Shown here: one piece after another, positions 11,094-19,447 of the stretch
Layout: each line of letters begins with the position of its first letter
How positions within the stretch are numbered: position 1 is the first letter of the stretch
The notes under the pieces: generated by a model
What the model was told of the DNA's origin: nothing
Databases searched by the model: none
The model's input: the letters and a program-made list of their open reading frames with translations, nothing else
Translations under genes and position numbers: made by a program
Source: Nocardioides aromaticivorans
Lineage (GTDB): Bacteria; Actinomycetota; Actinomycetes; Propionibacteriales; Nocardioidaceae
Reading direction: 5' to 3'
DNA: 64,000 nucleotides
NCBI RefSeq assembly: GCF_013408525.1
Contig: NZ_JACBZM010000001.1
Span: forward strand, 1,860,001-1,924,000

Positions 11094-12458
11094 TCAGCGG
11101 CGGGCGCGCAGGCGGACCAGCCCCGCGCCCAGGCACAGCACGCTGACCGCGGCCAGGCCCAGGCCTGCCCAGCGGCGGGTGCTGAACCAGCCGTCGCCGG
11201 AGACCGGGTTGCCCGACGCGACGGCCGAGAAGGTGTCCTCGGCGACGAGGAAGGGCTCGTCCGGCGAGTAGCCCTCGATCTGCGCGCCCTCGTCGGGAGA
11301 CGTGACGACGCCCGGGTACGACGGCTTCCCGGACGGCTCCCCCGTCACGGCGACGGTCAGCTCGACCGGTACGTCGAGCGGGTCGAGGTCGGCGGTGGGG
11401 TCGACCGGGCCGACCGACACGGCGATCCAGTAGTCGCCAGGTACGACGGGCAGCTCGTCGTCGTAGCGGTTGCGGTACTGCAGGGGGTTGCTCCCGGCGA
11501 CGATGTCGACCGGCTCGTCGACCTGGTAGGACCCGTCGGCGCTCTGGTCGCTCGCGGCCTCGTCGGTCAGGGCGTAGACCTCGCGGCGGGGGTCGACCAG
11601 GCGCACCCGGACCGGCACCCCGGAGTAGCGGCCCTCGAAGTCGGCCTCGTCGGCCTGGTCGGCGGTGACCCGGGCGACGACCTGCTGGCCCCAGTCGACC
11701 CCGACCCGCCACAGCTGCTCGGAGCCCTGCGGGAGGGTCGTGGACACGGTGACGCCGTCGGCGGAGGAGTCCAGCTCCGGCGCCTCGTCGAACGACGTCG
11801 CGCCCGCGAGGTCCTCGGCGTCGCCCGCGTCCGGGACGTCGAAGCTGACCGCCTCCGGCGTCTCGGGCAGCGAGAGCGGGTCGCTGACCCCGGCCTCCTC
11901 GACGACCTTGATCGCGACCGGCATCTCCTGCGTGACACTGCTCGAGCCGCGGCTGACCTCGATCTCGAGGGTCGCGGCCGTCAGGCACGGCGGGCGGTCG
12001 GTGGAGTCGGCGGCCGTCTGGCCGATGCTCACGGCGGTGCCGAGCACCGACTGCGGGATGCCGTAGGTGATCGAGTCGTCGTCGCTCGCGCAGGAGGTGA
12101 GGTTGCCGTCCTCGTCGACGTAGCCGACGTCGACCTTCAGCGCGTCGGAGTCGGCGCTCGGCGGCGAGCCGATGACGCCGATGTGGACCGTGCTGTCGCG
12201 GATCCGGCGGTCGTAGGTGAAGTGGTGGACGTTCTGGGCCTCGGAGCCGCCGAGCGTGTCGGACCACAGCCCCGGCCCCAGCGTCGTGGGCTCGGCCGGG
12301 TTGGTGCTGCCCGTGCCGCCCTCCAGCGCCTCACCCCCGACGTCGACCCGGTCGGGAGCGGCGCCCGCCGCGGCGGCGTACCCGGTCGTGACGGTGAGCC
12401 AGGCCAGGCAGCAGGCGCCGGCCAGGAGATGGCGGGCGGCGGGGACGGGTCGGCGCAC
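11094..12458 (-). CDS. Secreted membrane-anchored protein of unknown function
   Basis: 454 aa from GTG 12458. An N-terminal signal peptide (HLLAGACCLAWLTVTTGYAAAAG) is followed by an acidic extracellular region rich in beta-strand-like segments, and a C-terminal transmembrane helix (LGLAAVSVLCLGAGLVRL) with an RARR tail. Asp and Ser/Thr content is high and one pair of cysteines is visible. It has no LPXTG motif, so anchoring is by the helix. I do not recognise the family. It is convergent with a Ser/Thr kinase gene across a 16-bp gap, and both genes have the promoter string GGATAGGCTC just before their starts. Confidence 0.8.
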   Translation of the reverse strand: MRRPVPAARHLLAGACCLAWLTVTTGYAAAAGAAPDRVDVGGEALEGGTGSTNPAEPTTLGPGLWSDTLGGSEAQNVHHFTYDRRIRDSTVHIGVIGSPPSADSDALKVDVGYVDEDGNLTSCASDDDSITYGIPQSVLGTAVSIGQTAADSTDRPPCLTAATLEIEVSRGSSSVTQEMPVAIKVVEEAGVSDPLSLPETPEAVSFDVPDAGDAEDLAGATSFDEAPELDSSADGVTVSTTLPQGSEQLWRVGVDWGQQVVARVTADQADEADFEGRYSGVPVRVRLVDPRREVYALTDEAASDQSADGSYQVDEPVDIVAGSNPLQYRNRYDDELPVVPGDYWIAVSVGPVDPTADLDPLDVPVELTVAVTGEPSGKPSYPGVVTSPDEGAQIEGYSPDEPFLVAEDTFSAVASGNPVSGDGWFSTRRWAGLGLAAVSVLCLGAGLVRLRARR

Positions 12459-12464
12459 GAGCCG

Positions 12465-12470
12465 AGCCTA
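12465..12470 (-). promoter_or_regulatory. -10 box TAGGCT, leaderless start
   Basis: On the minus strand TAGGCT ends 6 nt before GTG 12458. The context GGATAGGCTC equals that of the kinase promoter at 9964. Confidence 0.45.
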
Positions 12471-12520
12471 TCCGCGCGACGCCCTCCCGAATCCACGCAA
12501 CCCGGCCTCCGACGACCGCG

Positions 12521-13360
12521 TCAGGGGTAGAGCGCGGTCGCCCCGCCCCACAGCGCGCCCGGGTTCAGCCGGGTGGGGAAGCGGTCGAGCATGGCGTTGA
12601 AGAAGCCGAGGGCGGTCGTCTCCTCGGCCAGGAGCGTCCTCGCCGCCAGGAGGTACTCCCTCGTCTCGCGCACCGTCCGCTCCGCGTCGTCGTCGAGGCC
12701 CTTGTCCTTGTGGCCGGCCACGACGAGCCGCGGGCGCAACGACTCGACGGTGTCGATCGCGTCCAGCCACGCGCCGATGCCGTCGCCCTGCGCCTCCCGG
12801 AGGAACTGGTGCACGCCGTTGTAGATCACGTCGCCGGCGACGACCAGGTCCAGGTCCGGGACGTGGAGCACGCTGGTGTCGTCGGTGTCGGTGTGTCCGA
12901 CGTCGACCACGGTGAGCAGGTGACCCTCGAGCCCGATCGTGCCGCCGGCCACCTCCGTCGCCACGACGTCGGTCGCCGGGATCTGGCCGGGGAAGAGCGC
13001 ATCCCAGAAGAACTCGCGGATCGCGAGGTTGCGGTGCATCTGCTCGATCGTCCCGGCGGTCGCCACCACCTCGGCGCCGAACCGCTCGGCGAGCTCGGCG
13101 GAGCCGAACCAGTGGTCCCCGTGGCCGTGGGTCACGAAGATGTGGGTCAGGTTCTTCCCGGTGGACTCGACCCAGTCGCCGACGGCCGCGGTCTGGGCGA
13201 TCGTCATCGGCGGGTCGACGAGGACGGCGTCCCGGTCGCCCGAGACCAGGGTGATCGAGAGTGGCGAGAACATGCGTTTGTCGCCGTTCGGCACGAGGTC
13301 GGTGACGTCCTGGGGCACGGGGTCGGCGATGAAGACGTCGTAGGACAGCTTGTCGAACAT
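12521..13360 (-). CDS. MBL-fold metallo-hydrolase
   Basis: 279 aa. The metallo-beta-lactamase motif THGHGDHWF is at residues 77-85 (His78, His80, Asp82, His83), with later ligands in VVDVGHTDTDD, VAGDVIYNG and VVAGHKDKG. Such enzymes hydrolyse thioesters, lactones or phosphodiesters using two metal ions; the substrate here cannot be read from sequence. It is the last gene of a minus-strand operon (MFS pump, SDR, thioesterase, this gene), 31 bp after the thioesterase. A ribosome site GGAG precedes ATG 13360. Together with the HxlR regulator the set looks like a detoxification or quorum/lactone-handling operon, which is inference. Confidence 0.9.
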   Translation of the reverse strand: MFDKLSYDVFIADPVPQDVTDLVPNGDKRMFSPLSITLVSGDRDAVLVDPPMTIAQTAAVGDWVESTGKNLTHIFVTHGHGDHWFGSAELAERFGAEVVATAGTIEQMHRNLAIREFFWDALFPGQIPATDVVATEVAGGTIGLEGHLLTVVDVGHTDTDDTSVLHVPDLDLVVAGDVIYNGVHQFLREAQGDGIGAWLDAIDTVESLRPRLVVAGHKDKGLDDDAERTVRETREYLLAARTLLAEETTALGFFNAMLDRFPTRLNPGALWGGATALYP

Positions 13361-13391
13361 GGGTTGCTCCGTCGGTCGAGGGGCGGGTGGG

Positions 13392-13874
13392 TCAGCGGAG
13401 GAGGAGGCAGGTCGTGGATGCGTGGGCGACGACCCGCCCGTCGCCGTCGAGGACCCTCGCCTCGGCGGTGGCGGTACGACGCCCGATCGTGACGACCTCC
13501 GCCCGGCAGCGGAGCAGGCCGCTGTCGAGGTTGGCGGCCCGGGTGAACCTGATGTTCAGGTCGAGGGAGGTGTAGCCGACCCCGGCCGGGAGCTTCGTGT
13601 GGACGGCGCAGCCGAGGGCCGAGTCGGCGAGGCCGGCGATCATCCCGCCGTGGACGGAGCCGATCGGGTTGTAGTGCCACTCCTCGGGCTGCATCTCGAA
13701 CTCCGCCCAGCCGTCGCCGACGGCGACGGGGAGGACGTTGGTCGTGGCACCGGCCGGGACGACGGGCAGCTCGCCACTGCCGATCAGGTTGAGGAAGTCC
13801 AGTCCGGCCAGGCCGGCCGCGGCATCGGCGAAGACCTTGGGGTCCTCCCAGGCGTAGGTGCGCTCCCGGCTCAT
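13392..13874 (-). CDS. PaaI-family acyl-CoA thioesterase (hot-dog fold)
   Basis: 160 aa. The hot-dog thioesterase signature NPIGSVHGGMIAGLADSALG spans residues 69-88 with HGG at 75-77. Members cleave aryl- or acyl-CoA thioesters in the cytoplasm. Its start overlaps the stop of the upstream SDR gene by 4 nt (ATGA), which indicates translational coupling. The substrate is unknown. Confidence 0.88.
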   Translation of the reverse strand: MSRERTYAWEDPKVFADAAAGLAGLDFLNLIGSGELPVVPAGATTNVLPVAVGDGWAEFEMQPEEWHYNPIGSVHGGMIAGLADSALGCAVHTKLPAGVGYTSLDLNIRFTRAANLDSGLLRCRAEVVTIGRRTATAEARVLDGDGRVVAHASTTCLLLR

Positions 13875-14575
13875 GCGTCGCTCCGCGCGAGCTGGGGGTA
13901 GAGCACCTCGACCGGGGCGGCCAGGCCCGCCTTCACCTGGCGGCTGAGCTCGTCGGCGAGGATCTCGTGGCTGCCGGCCTCGAGGCCGTCGTACGCCGAG
14001 CGGACCACGTCGGCCGGATCGAGCTTGGGAGCGTCCACACCACGGGTCATGGGGGTGTCGGCGTACCCCAGGTGGAGGCCGGCGACGTGCACGCCGTCGG
14101 CGGCGAGCTTGATGCGCTGGGTGTTGGTGGCCTGCCAGAGCGCGGCCTTCGTGGCCGAGTAGGCGTCGCCGATGCCGAGCCAGCTCAGGACGGACAGCAC
14201 GTTGAGCAGCGTTCCGCCGGACGACCTCAGGGCCGGGGTGAAGGCGTTGGTGACCTCGAGCGCTCCCCAGAAGTTCACCTCGAACAGCTCGCGCGCAGCG
14301 GACAGGTCGCCGAGGACGCTGGACCCGTTGGACGCCCCGGCGTTGTTGATCACGACCGTCACGTCACGGGCGATGTCGGCCGCGACCGCGACGGACTCCG
14401 GCGAGGTGACGTCGAGGACCAGCGGCGTGATGCGGTCGTCGCCCCACTCGCGTGGGTTGCGGGCCGCGGCGTACACCTTGGCGGCACCGCGCTCGAGCGC
14501 CTGGTGGACGAAGTGGGTGCCGAGGCCGCCGTTGGCTCCGGTGACGAGCACGACGGCTCCGTTGAGGGTGGGCAT
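13871..14575 (-). CDS. Short-chain dehydrogenase/reductase
   Basis: 234 aa, classical SDR length. The NAD(P)-binding motif TGANGGLG is at 12-19, NNAG at 77-80, and the catalytic YSATK at 139-143 with Ser128 upstream. It is a cytoplasmic NAD(P)H-dependent oxidoreductase of unknown substrate. It begins 1 bp after the MFS transporter gene ends and overlaps the thioesterase gene by 4 nt, so the three are co-translated. The divergent HxlR regulator probably controls the operon. Confidence 0.92.
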   Translation of the reverse strand: MPTLNGAVVLVTGANGGLGTHFVHQALERGAAKVYAAARNPREWGDDRITPLVLDVTSPESVAVAADIARDVTVVINNAGASNGSSVLGDLSAARELFEVNFWGALEVTNAFTPALRSSGGTLLNVLSVLSWLGIGDAYSATKAALWQATNTQRIKLAADGVHVAGLHLGYADTPMTRGVDAPKLDPADVVRSAYDGLEAGSHEILADELSRQVKAGLAAPVEVLYPQLARSDA

Positions 14576-14576
14576 G

Positions 14577-16142
14577 TCAGTTCCTTTCGGGGACGAGGGG
14601 TGTGGCGGGGGCAGTGGGCTGCTGGTGGCGGACGAAGAGCGCCGCCAGCACGGCGATGGCGAGCAGGACGAAGCCGCCGACCAGGAGCCCTCCGTGGAGT
14701 GCCGTGGTGAAGGCGTCGGGCACGGCGCCCGGGAGCAGGGCCAGGGCGTTCGCGTCGGCGTGCGGCGCCTGGCCGTGGCTGATGCTCGTGGCGACCGCGT
14801 CGGCGGTGGCGTGCGGGACGCCCCTGTCGTCGAGGCTCTCGGCGAGGATGGACGGGAAGCGGCTGGTGGCGATCGTCCCGAGGACGGCGGGACCGAGCAT
14901 GGAGCCGAGCTGGCGGAAGAGGTTCACGGTCGCCGATGCCATGCCGGCCTGCAGCGGGCCCACGCTGTTGACGGCCGCCGCGGTCGACGGGGCGATGAGC
15001 AGCGCACTTCCGACGCCGGCCAGCAGCAGTCCGGGCCACATGTGCGCATATCCGGTGTCCGCACCGTTCCACAGCAGGGACAGCGCGCCGGCACCCATGA
15101 GCAGCAGGCCGGCCGTCAGCGTCACCGTGAACCCGATGGTCCGGACGATCCGGGCACCGAAGGCGCTGAGCACGACGTAGCTGAGCATCATCGGCATCAG
15201 CCGGACGCCGGCGCCGAGCGGGTCGTACCCGGCGACCCGCTGGAGGTGCAGCACGCTGAGCAGCGCGATCCCGACGAAGCCGAACATCGCCGCTGCGCCC
15301 ACCAGCATCACGGTGGTGAAGGACGCGCTCCGGAACAGGCCCAGGTCGAGCATCGGGTCGTGGTGGGTGGACTCCACGCGCAGGAACAGGACGCCGGCCA
15401 CCGCGGTCACGACATAGGCCACGACGATGCGGGGCTCTCCGTAGCCGCTCGCTCCGCCCTCGATGACCGCGTACGTCGCCGCCGCCACCGTGACCGTGCC
15501 CAGGACGACACCGAGCGGGTCCAGCTGGCGCGAGGGGTGCTTGCTCTCGCCGAGCACCAGGAGCGCGAGGCCTCCGGCGACGACGCCGAGGAGCACGTTG
15601 GTCAGGTAGACGCTGTGCCAGGAGAACTCACGGAGCAGCGCGCCGGCGACCAGCGGTCCGATGGCCAGCCCGAGGCCGGCGCAGCTGGCCCAGATGCTGA
15701 TCGCGCCGGTGCGCTCGTGGGGGTCGTGGAAGCTGGTGCTGACGATCGCCAGGCCCGAGGGCAGGATCGCTGCCGCGCCGACGCCCATGACCGCCTGCGC
15801 GGTGATCAGGACGCCGGAGCTGTCGGCCAGGAACGCCAGCAGGCTCCCGCCGGTGAAGATCGCGACGCCCGAGACGTAGGTGAGACGACGCCCGTAGAGC
15901 TCGGCGAAGGTCCCGGCCGACATCACCAGGCTCACGAGCGCGAGCGCGAAGGCGCTGGTGACCCACACCAGCGAGCTGCCCGGGACGTGGAGGTCGTCCT
16001 GGATCGACGCGAGCGCTCCGATCGTGGAGGAGGCGTTGACGAAGGTCATCATCACGCCGATGCAGACGACGAACAGGCTGGGCCACCTGTTCCGGACGAG
16101 CGGCGTCGCCGCCGTACCACGATCCTGACTAATGGAAACCAT
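14577..16142 (-). CDS. MFS drug-efflux transporter, DHA2 (EmrB/QacA) type
   Basis: 521 aa from ATG 16142, with about 14 predicted membrane helices, as is usual for the 14-helix DHA2 group (first helix SLFVVCIGVMMTFVNASSTIG; LPSGLAIVSTSFHDPHERTGAISIW in the loop 4-5 region). It should export small hydrophobic compounds with proton antiport. An ATG at 16199 would add 19 residues but would overlap the divergent HxlR start. The ATG at 16142 lies exactly 6 nt after a TATGGT -10 box with TTGCCT at the -35 position, so the shorter form is preferred. It is the first gene of a four-gene operon. Confidence 0.9.
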   Translation of the reverse strand: MVSISQDRGTAATPLVRNRWPSLFVVCIGVMMTFVNASSTIGALASIQDDLHVPGSSLVWVTSAFALALVSLVMSAGTFAELYGRRLTYVSGVAIFTGGSLLAFLADSSGVLITAQAVMGVGAAAILPSGLAIVSTSFHDPHERTGAISIWASCAGLGLAIGPLVAGALLREFSWHSVYLTNVLLGVVAGGLALLVLGESKHPSRQLDPLGVVLGTVTVAAATYAVIEGGASGYGEPRIVVAYVVTAVAGVLFLRVESTHHDPMLDLGLFRSASFTTVMLVGAAAMFGFVGIALLSVLHLQRVAGYDPLGAGVRLMPMMLSYVVLSAFGARIVRTIGFTVTLTAGLLLMGAGALSLLWNGADTGYAHMWPGLLLAGVGSALLIAPSTAAAVNSVGPLQAGMASATVNLFRQLGSMLGPAVLGTIATSRFPSILAESLDDRGVPHATADAVATSISHGQAPHADANALALLPGAVPDAFTTALHGGLLVGGFVLLAIAVLAALFVRHQQPTAPATPLVPERN

Positions 16143-16154
16143 AGCCAGACCATA
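16138..16154. promoter_or_regulatory. Direct repeat ACCATA x2, candidate HxlR operator
   Basis: ACCATA occurs at 16138-16143 and 16149-16154, 11 bp apart (one helical turn). The second copy is the -10 box (TATGGT) of the MFS gene on the minus strand and the first overlaps its start codon, so occupancy would block the pump promoter. Binding by the divergent HxlR protein is inferred. Confidence 0.35.
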
Positions 16155-16176
16155 CATGCTGACTTGCAAGAGGCAA
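16149..16176 (-). promoter_or_regulatory. Promoter of MFS operon, leaderless
   Basis: Minus strand: TTGCCT (16176-16171), 16-bp spacer, TATGGT (16154-16149), then 6 nt to ATG 16142. Confidence 0.5.
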
Positions 16177-16191
16177 AGCCAGAAGTAGAAT
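16164..16191 (+). promoter_or_regulatory. Promoter of hxlR-type gene, leaderless
   Basis: TTGCAA (16164-16169), 16-bp spacer, TAGAAT (16186-16191), then 6 nt to ATG 16198. It overlaps the face-to-face promoter of the MFS operon. Confidence 0.55.
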
Positions 16192-16197
16192 CGAGTC

Positions 16198-16743
16198 ATG
16201 GATCACGACGGCAGCGCGGCTGGACCGACCGACGTCCTCGAGCGCCTGGGCGCGTTCTCCGAGCGCGACGAGTGGCCCGCGAAGGGCTGGTGCCGGATCG
16301 AGCGCTCCCTCGAGGTCATCGGCACCCGCTCGGCGATGCTGGTGATCCGCGAGCTGTTCTACGGCGGGACCAGGTTCGAGGAGCTCGTCCGCCGGACCGG
16401 GCTCAGCGAGGCGGTCGTCGCGGGACGGCTCAAGCAGCTGTTCGCCGACGGGATCGTCGACCGCAGGCCCTACCGCGAGGCCGGCAAGCGCACCCGCGAC
16501 GAGTACGTCCTCACCGAGCGCGGGCGCGGGATCTTCCCGATCATCGTCGCCATGGTGCAGTGGGGCGAGGGGCTGCGCGACGACCACCGGACCGGGGTCG
16601 AGCTGGTCCACCGCGACTGCGGTACGCCGCTGTCCGTCACGGTGACGTGCGAGAAGGGCCACGAGGTCCCGGTGGACCGGGCGGCCGTCCGGCTCAAGGA
16701 CGAGGAGTACGCGCTCGCCGGCCGACGCCGGCTCGAGGGCTGA
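16198..16743 (+). CDS. HxlR-family transcriptional regulator
   Basis: 181 aa. An HxlR winged-helix domain (~30-125): WCRIERSLEVIGTRSAMLVIRELFYGGTRFEELVRRTGLSEAVVAGRLKQL in order, and a wing YREAGKRTRDEYVLTERG. The C-terminal ~40 residues carry two cysteines (HRDCGTPLSV, VTCEKGHEV), a zinc-ribbon-like tail found in part of the family that could sense thiol or metal stress; this is inference. It is divergent from the MFS/SDR/thioesterase/MBL operon, with overlapping leaderless promoters in a ~55-bp spacer, the standard layout of a local repressor. Confidence 0.92.
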   Translation: MDHDGSAAGPTDVLERLGAFSERDEWPAKGWCRIERSLEVIGTRSAMLVIRELFYGGTRFEELVRRTGLSEAVVAGRLKQLFADGIVDRRPYREAGKRTRDEYVLTERGRGIFPIIVAMVQWGEGLRDDHRTGVELVHRDCGTPLSVTVTCEKGHEVPVDRAAVRLKDEEYALAGRRRLEG

Positions 16744-16855
16744 CCACCGGAGCGCAGCGGCGCAGATTCACGCCGACCCACCCCAACCGGACCCGGCTCC
16801 CGGGCGTCCTCCCTGCGCAGGCCGCAGTCAGCGGTCGACGAGAGAGGATCGACCC

Positions 16856-17401
16856 ATGCCCGTCATCGCGTCTCGGGGGCCGACGGAGGAGGAGTTCGTC
16901 GAGCTCGTCCATGCCGCCTGGCCGGCGCTCTACCGGACCGCGGTCCTGCTCGTGCGCGAGCACGCCCTGGCCGAGGACCTCGTCCAGACGGCACTGGCGA
17001 GGACCTACAGCAACTGGCACCGGATCCGCGACGTGGGCGCGGCGCACGGCTACGCCCGGCGGGCACTCGTCACCCAGACCACCAGCTGGTACCGGCGCCG
17101 CTCCACCCGCAACGAGCGACCCACCGCGACCCTGCCCGAGCGGCCGGCGCAGGGCGACACCGTCAGCACCGTCGGCGAGCGCGTCGACGTCGCCGCGGCA
17201 CTCGCCCAGCTCTCGCCGCGGCAGCGTGCGGTCGTCGTCCTCCGCTTCTACGACGACCTGTCGGTCCAGGAGACCGCCGACGCGCTCGGCGTGGCCCCCG
17301 GCACCGTGAAGAGCCAGACCTCGGTCGCGCTCACCAGGCTGCGCACCCTGCTCGGCGACATCGAGCTCGCCGCCACCGCTCCGGGAGGACCCCATGCCTG
17401 A
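16856..17401 (+). CDS. ECF RNA polymerase sigma factor, SigE-like
   Basis: 181 aa. Sigma region 2 (FVELVHAAWPALYRTAVLLV through AEDLVQTALARTY) and region 4 (LSPRQRAVVVLRFYDDLSVQETADALGVAPGTVKSQTSVALTRLR) are both complete. It resembles the SigE/SCO-type actinobacterial ECF group. GAGAGGA stands 9 nt before ATG 16856. The downstream gene overlaps it by 8 nt and encodes a single-pass membrane protein, the position normally held by an anti-sigma factor. Confidence 0.93.
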   Translation: MPVIASRGPTEEEFVELVHAAWPALYRTAVLLVREHALAEDLVQTALARTYSNWHRIRDVGAAHGYARRALVTQTTSWYRRRSTRNERPTATLPERPAQGDTVSTVGERVDVAAALAQLSPRQRAVVVLRFYDDLSVQETADALGVAPGTVKSQTSVALTRLRTLLGDIELAATAPGGPHA

Positions 17402-18500
17402 GCTCTCCGACCTGTTGCACCGCTCCGTCGACGACGTCGACGTGCCGCACCCCCACGTCGCCGGCATCGCCGCCCGGGGCCGCGCCCTGCGCACCCGTCG
17501 CCGCGTCGCGACGGTCGCCGCCGCGACGGTCGTGCTCGGCGTGATCGGGGGCGGGGTCGCCCTCGTCGACCCCTTCGCCGGGAAGCCGCGCAGCAACCAC
17601 TCCGTCACGAACGAGGGCAAGGACGACGCGGACGAGCTCCCGACGGCGTACGAGTCGTGGGCGACCTGGTCCGCGACGGACCACGAGGTCACCGTGGGTG
17701 GCATCCCCGTCACCGTGCCCGGCCAGGTCGTCCGGCTCTCCCAGACCACGGCCGGCGTGGTCGTCAAGAGCATCGTCGGCGAGGCCGGGCGCTTCACCCT
17801 CGTCCGTCCGGACGGCAGCACGCGACGGTTGTCCATCCCGGACGGGACGCCGACCGTCGACGGAGACATCGCAGCGCCGCGCGTCGCCTGGGTCTCCAGC
17901 CGGGCGGACGAGCTCGTCCTGCACGTCTGGGACGTCGTGACCGACAGCGAGGTGGGCCAGGTCGCCCTGCCGTCGCCCGGGTCGACCCTGGCGTCGGGCG
18001 GCGAGATCCTCGAACCGGCGCTGCTGGACGGCGACGCGGCGTACTTCTCGACGGCCGACCACGTCGCCCACCGCGTCGAGTGGCGCTCCGGGAAGGTCAC
18101 CGACCTCCCCCGGCTGCCGATGTCGGTGCGCTCCGGCGTGGGCATCGCCAGGAACGACGACGGGCAGTGGGTCGTCGTCGACGCTGTCACCGGGGAGGTC
18201 CGCCGGTCCGTCGAGGGCGACTTCAGCGTGGTCACGGTCTCGCCCGACGGCCGGTGGCTGTTCCTCGGGGGCACCGACGGGCAGTACGTCGAGCCGACCG
18301 CCGGCGGCGACCGCGTCCCCCTCGACCGGCTGTCCATCTCCGCGGGCTGGTCCCAGGACGGCGCGCTCATCGGCCAGGACGGCAGCTCGCCGTGGGTGCG
18401 CCGCTGCCTCACCTCGGGGATCTGCGCCACGCAGCGCGCCCGCCGGGGCGACGACTCCGTGGACACCGTGCTGGCACCGGACTTCCTCAACGCCGGCTGA
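17394..18500 (+). CDS. Single-pass membrane protein, sigma-factor partner
   Basis: 368 aa. A short cytoplasmic N-terminus (MPELSDLLHRSVDDVD), a basic stretch (RGRALRTRRR), one membrane helix (~36-58, VATVAAATVVLGVIGGGVAL), then ~300 extracellular residues with repeated short beta segments ending in patterns such as LFLGGTDGQYV and VSPDGRWL, like a WD40/beta-propeller. It overlaps the sigma gene by 8 nt. Position and topology suggest an anti-sigma factor with an external sensing propeller. However, no zinc HxxxCxxC anti-sigma domain is visible, so this is inference. Two cysteines near the end (RRCLTSGICATQ) could form a disulfide. Confidence 0.82.
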   Translation: MPELSDLLHRSVDDVDVPHPHVAGIAARGRALRTRRRVATVAAATVVLGVIGGGVALVDPFAGKPRSNHSVTNEGKDDADELPTAYESWATWSATDHEVTVGGIPVTVPGQVVRLSQTTAGVVVKSIVGEAGRFTLVRPDGSTRRLSIPDGTPTVDGDIAAPRVAWVSSRADELVLHVWDVVTDSEVGQVALPSPGSTLASGGEILEPALLDGDAAYFSTADHVAHRVEWRSGKVTDLPRLPMSVRSGVGIARNDDGQWVVVDAVTGEVRRSVEGDFSVVTVSPDGRWLFLGGTDGQYVEPTAGGDRVPLDRLSISAGWSQDGALIGQDGSSPWVRRCLTSGICATQRARRGDDSVDTVLAPDFLNAG

Positions 18501-18534
18501 GGCGAGCGCCGGGCGGCAGGGCGGCAGCACGCGA

Positions 18535-18571
18535 AGGGCCCCGGCCCGGGGATCACCCGGGCCGGGGCCCT
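18535..18571. terminator. Bidirectional hairpin terminator
   Basis: Perfect 16-bp arms, 18535-18550 and 18556-18571, with loop GATCA, between two convergent genes (membrane protein and padR-type gene). There is no long T-run, as is common in actinobacteria. Confidence 0.8.
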
Positions 18572-18595
18572 CGTGTCACGCCGTACCGGGTCGGG

Positions 18596-19369
18596 TCAGG
18601 CGTCGTCCTCGTCCTCGGCCGGCTGCGCCTGGTCGGCGTCCGGACCGTCGGCGAGGATGCCGTAGAGGCTGCGGCGCGCCTCGACGAGCACGTCGACCGC
18701 CGCGCGCCGCTGGCCCTCGGAGCCTGCGGTCACGATCTGCCACACGGCGCCCATCACCTGGCCGATCTCGGCCTTGATGTCGGCGCTGCCCGGCTGGCCG
18801 CCGTCGCCGGTGGCCTCGGCCTCCTTGCGGCGGTCGAAGGGCACCCACACGGCGGCGAGCTCGTCGGCGTGCTCCTCGCACCAGGCCGCGCCCTTGGTCG
18901 TCAGCCGCATGCCGCGGCGGCCGGCCTCGTCGTTCTCGACGAGCTCCTCGTCGAGCAGCTGCTGCACGGTCGGGTAGACCGAGCCGGGGCTCGGCTTCCA
19001 CACGCCGCCGCTGCGCTCGGTGATCTGCTGGATCACCTGGTAGCCGTTCGGCGACTCCTCGCGCTCGTTGGCCGCGCGGAGCACGTCGAGGATGGCCGAG
19101 CGGACGTCGCCGCGGCGTACCCGCGGACCACGGCCCGGCTCGGGGCGACCCTGGCCGAAGAGGCCGACCAGCCACGGCGGCGGACCGCCGTGCCCGGCGT
19201 GACCGCCGAAGCCGTGGCGTCCGCCGCGGCCGGGCTCGCCCCAGCCGCCGCCCCAGGCACCCCAGGGCCCGGGGCCGAAGTCGCCGCGGTTGCGGCGCTG
19301 GAATCCGCGCAGCTCCGGGTTGCCCCAGGGGCCGCAGTCGTCAGGTCCGAAATTCTTGTGGCGTCCCAT
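18596..19369 (-). CDS. PadR-family transcriptional repressor
   Basis: 257 aa. A Gly/His/Trp-rich N-terminal segment (residues ~1-75, e.g. GGRHGFGGHAGHGGPPP) precedes the PadR winged helix (RRGDVRSAILDVLRA, NGYQVIQQITERSGGVWKPSPGSVYPTVQQLLDEELV) and a C-terminal helical dimerisation region. The start is set by a full AAGGAGGT 6 nt before ATG 19369; the upstream open frame is not needed. A cluster of palindromes at 19448-19476 is a candidate operator for autoregulation. The His-rich N-terminus might bind metal, but this is speculation. The target genes are not obvious. Confidence 0.92.
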   Translation of the reverse strand: MGRHKNFGPDDCGPWGNPELRGFQRRNRGDFGPGPWGAWGGGWGEPGRGGRHGFGGHAGHGGPPPWLVGLFGQGRPEPGRGPRVRRGDVRSAILDVLRAANEREESPNGYQVIQQITERSGGVWKPSPGSVYPTVQQLLDEELVENDEAGRRGMRLTTKGAAWCEEHADELAAVWVPFDRRKEAEATGDGGQPGSADIKAEIGQVMGAVWQIVTAGSEGQRRAAVDVLVEARRSLYGILADGPDADQAQPAEDEDDA

Positions 19370-19447
19370 GATGGGACCTCCTTCGTCTGTCGGGGCCTCG
19401 TGGGCCCGCTTGCGAGTTCGGGATATCGCGCAAACAGTTCGTGTTGG

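Noticed and set aside
16199..16199. Upstream ATG 16199 as the MFS pump start
   Set aside because: It would run through the divergent HxlR promoter and start; ATG 16142 has a well-spaced leaderless promoter.
14172..17309. Long plus-strand frame through the SDR, MFS and sigma genes
   Set aside because: Translation is Gln/His/Arg-rich and motif-free, and it crosses five well-supported genes and their promoters.
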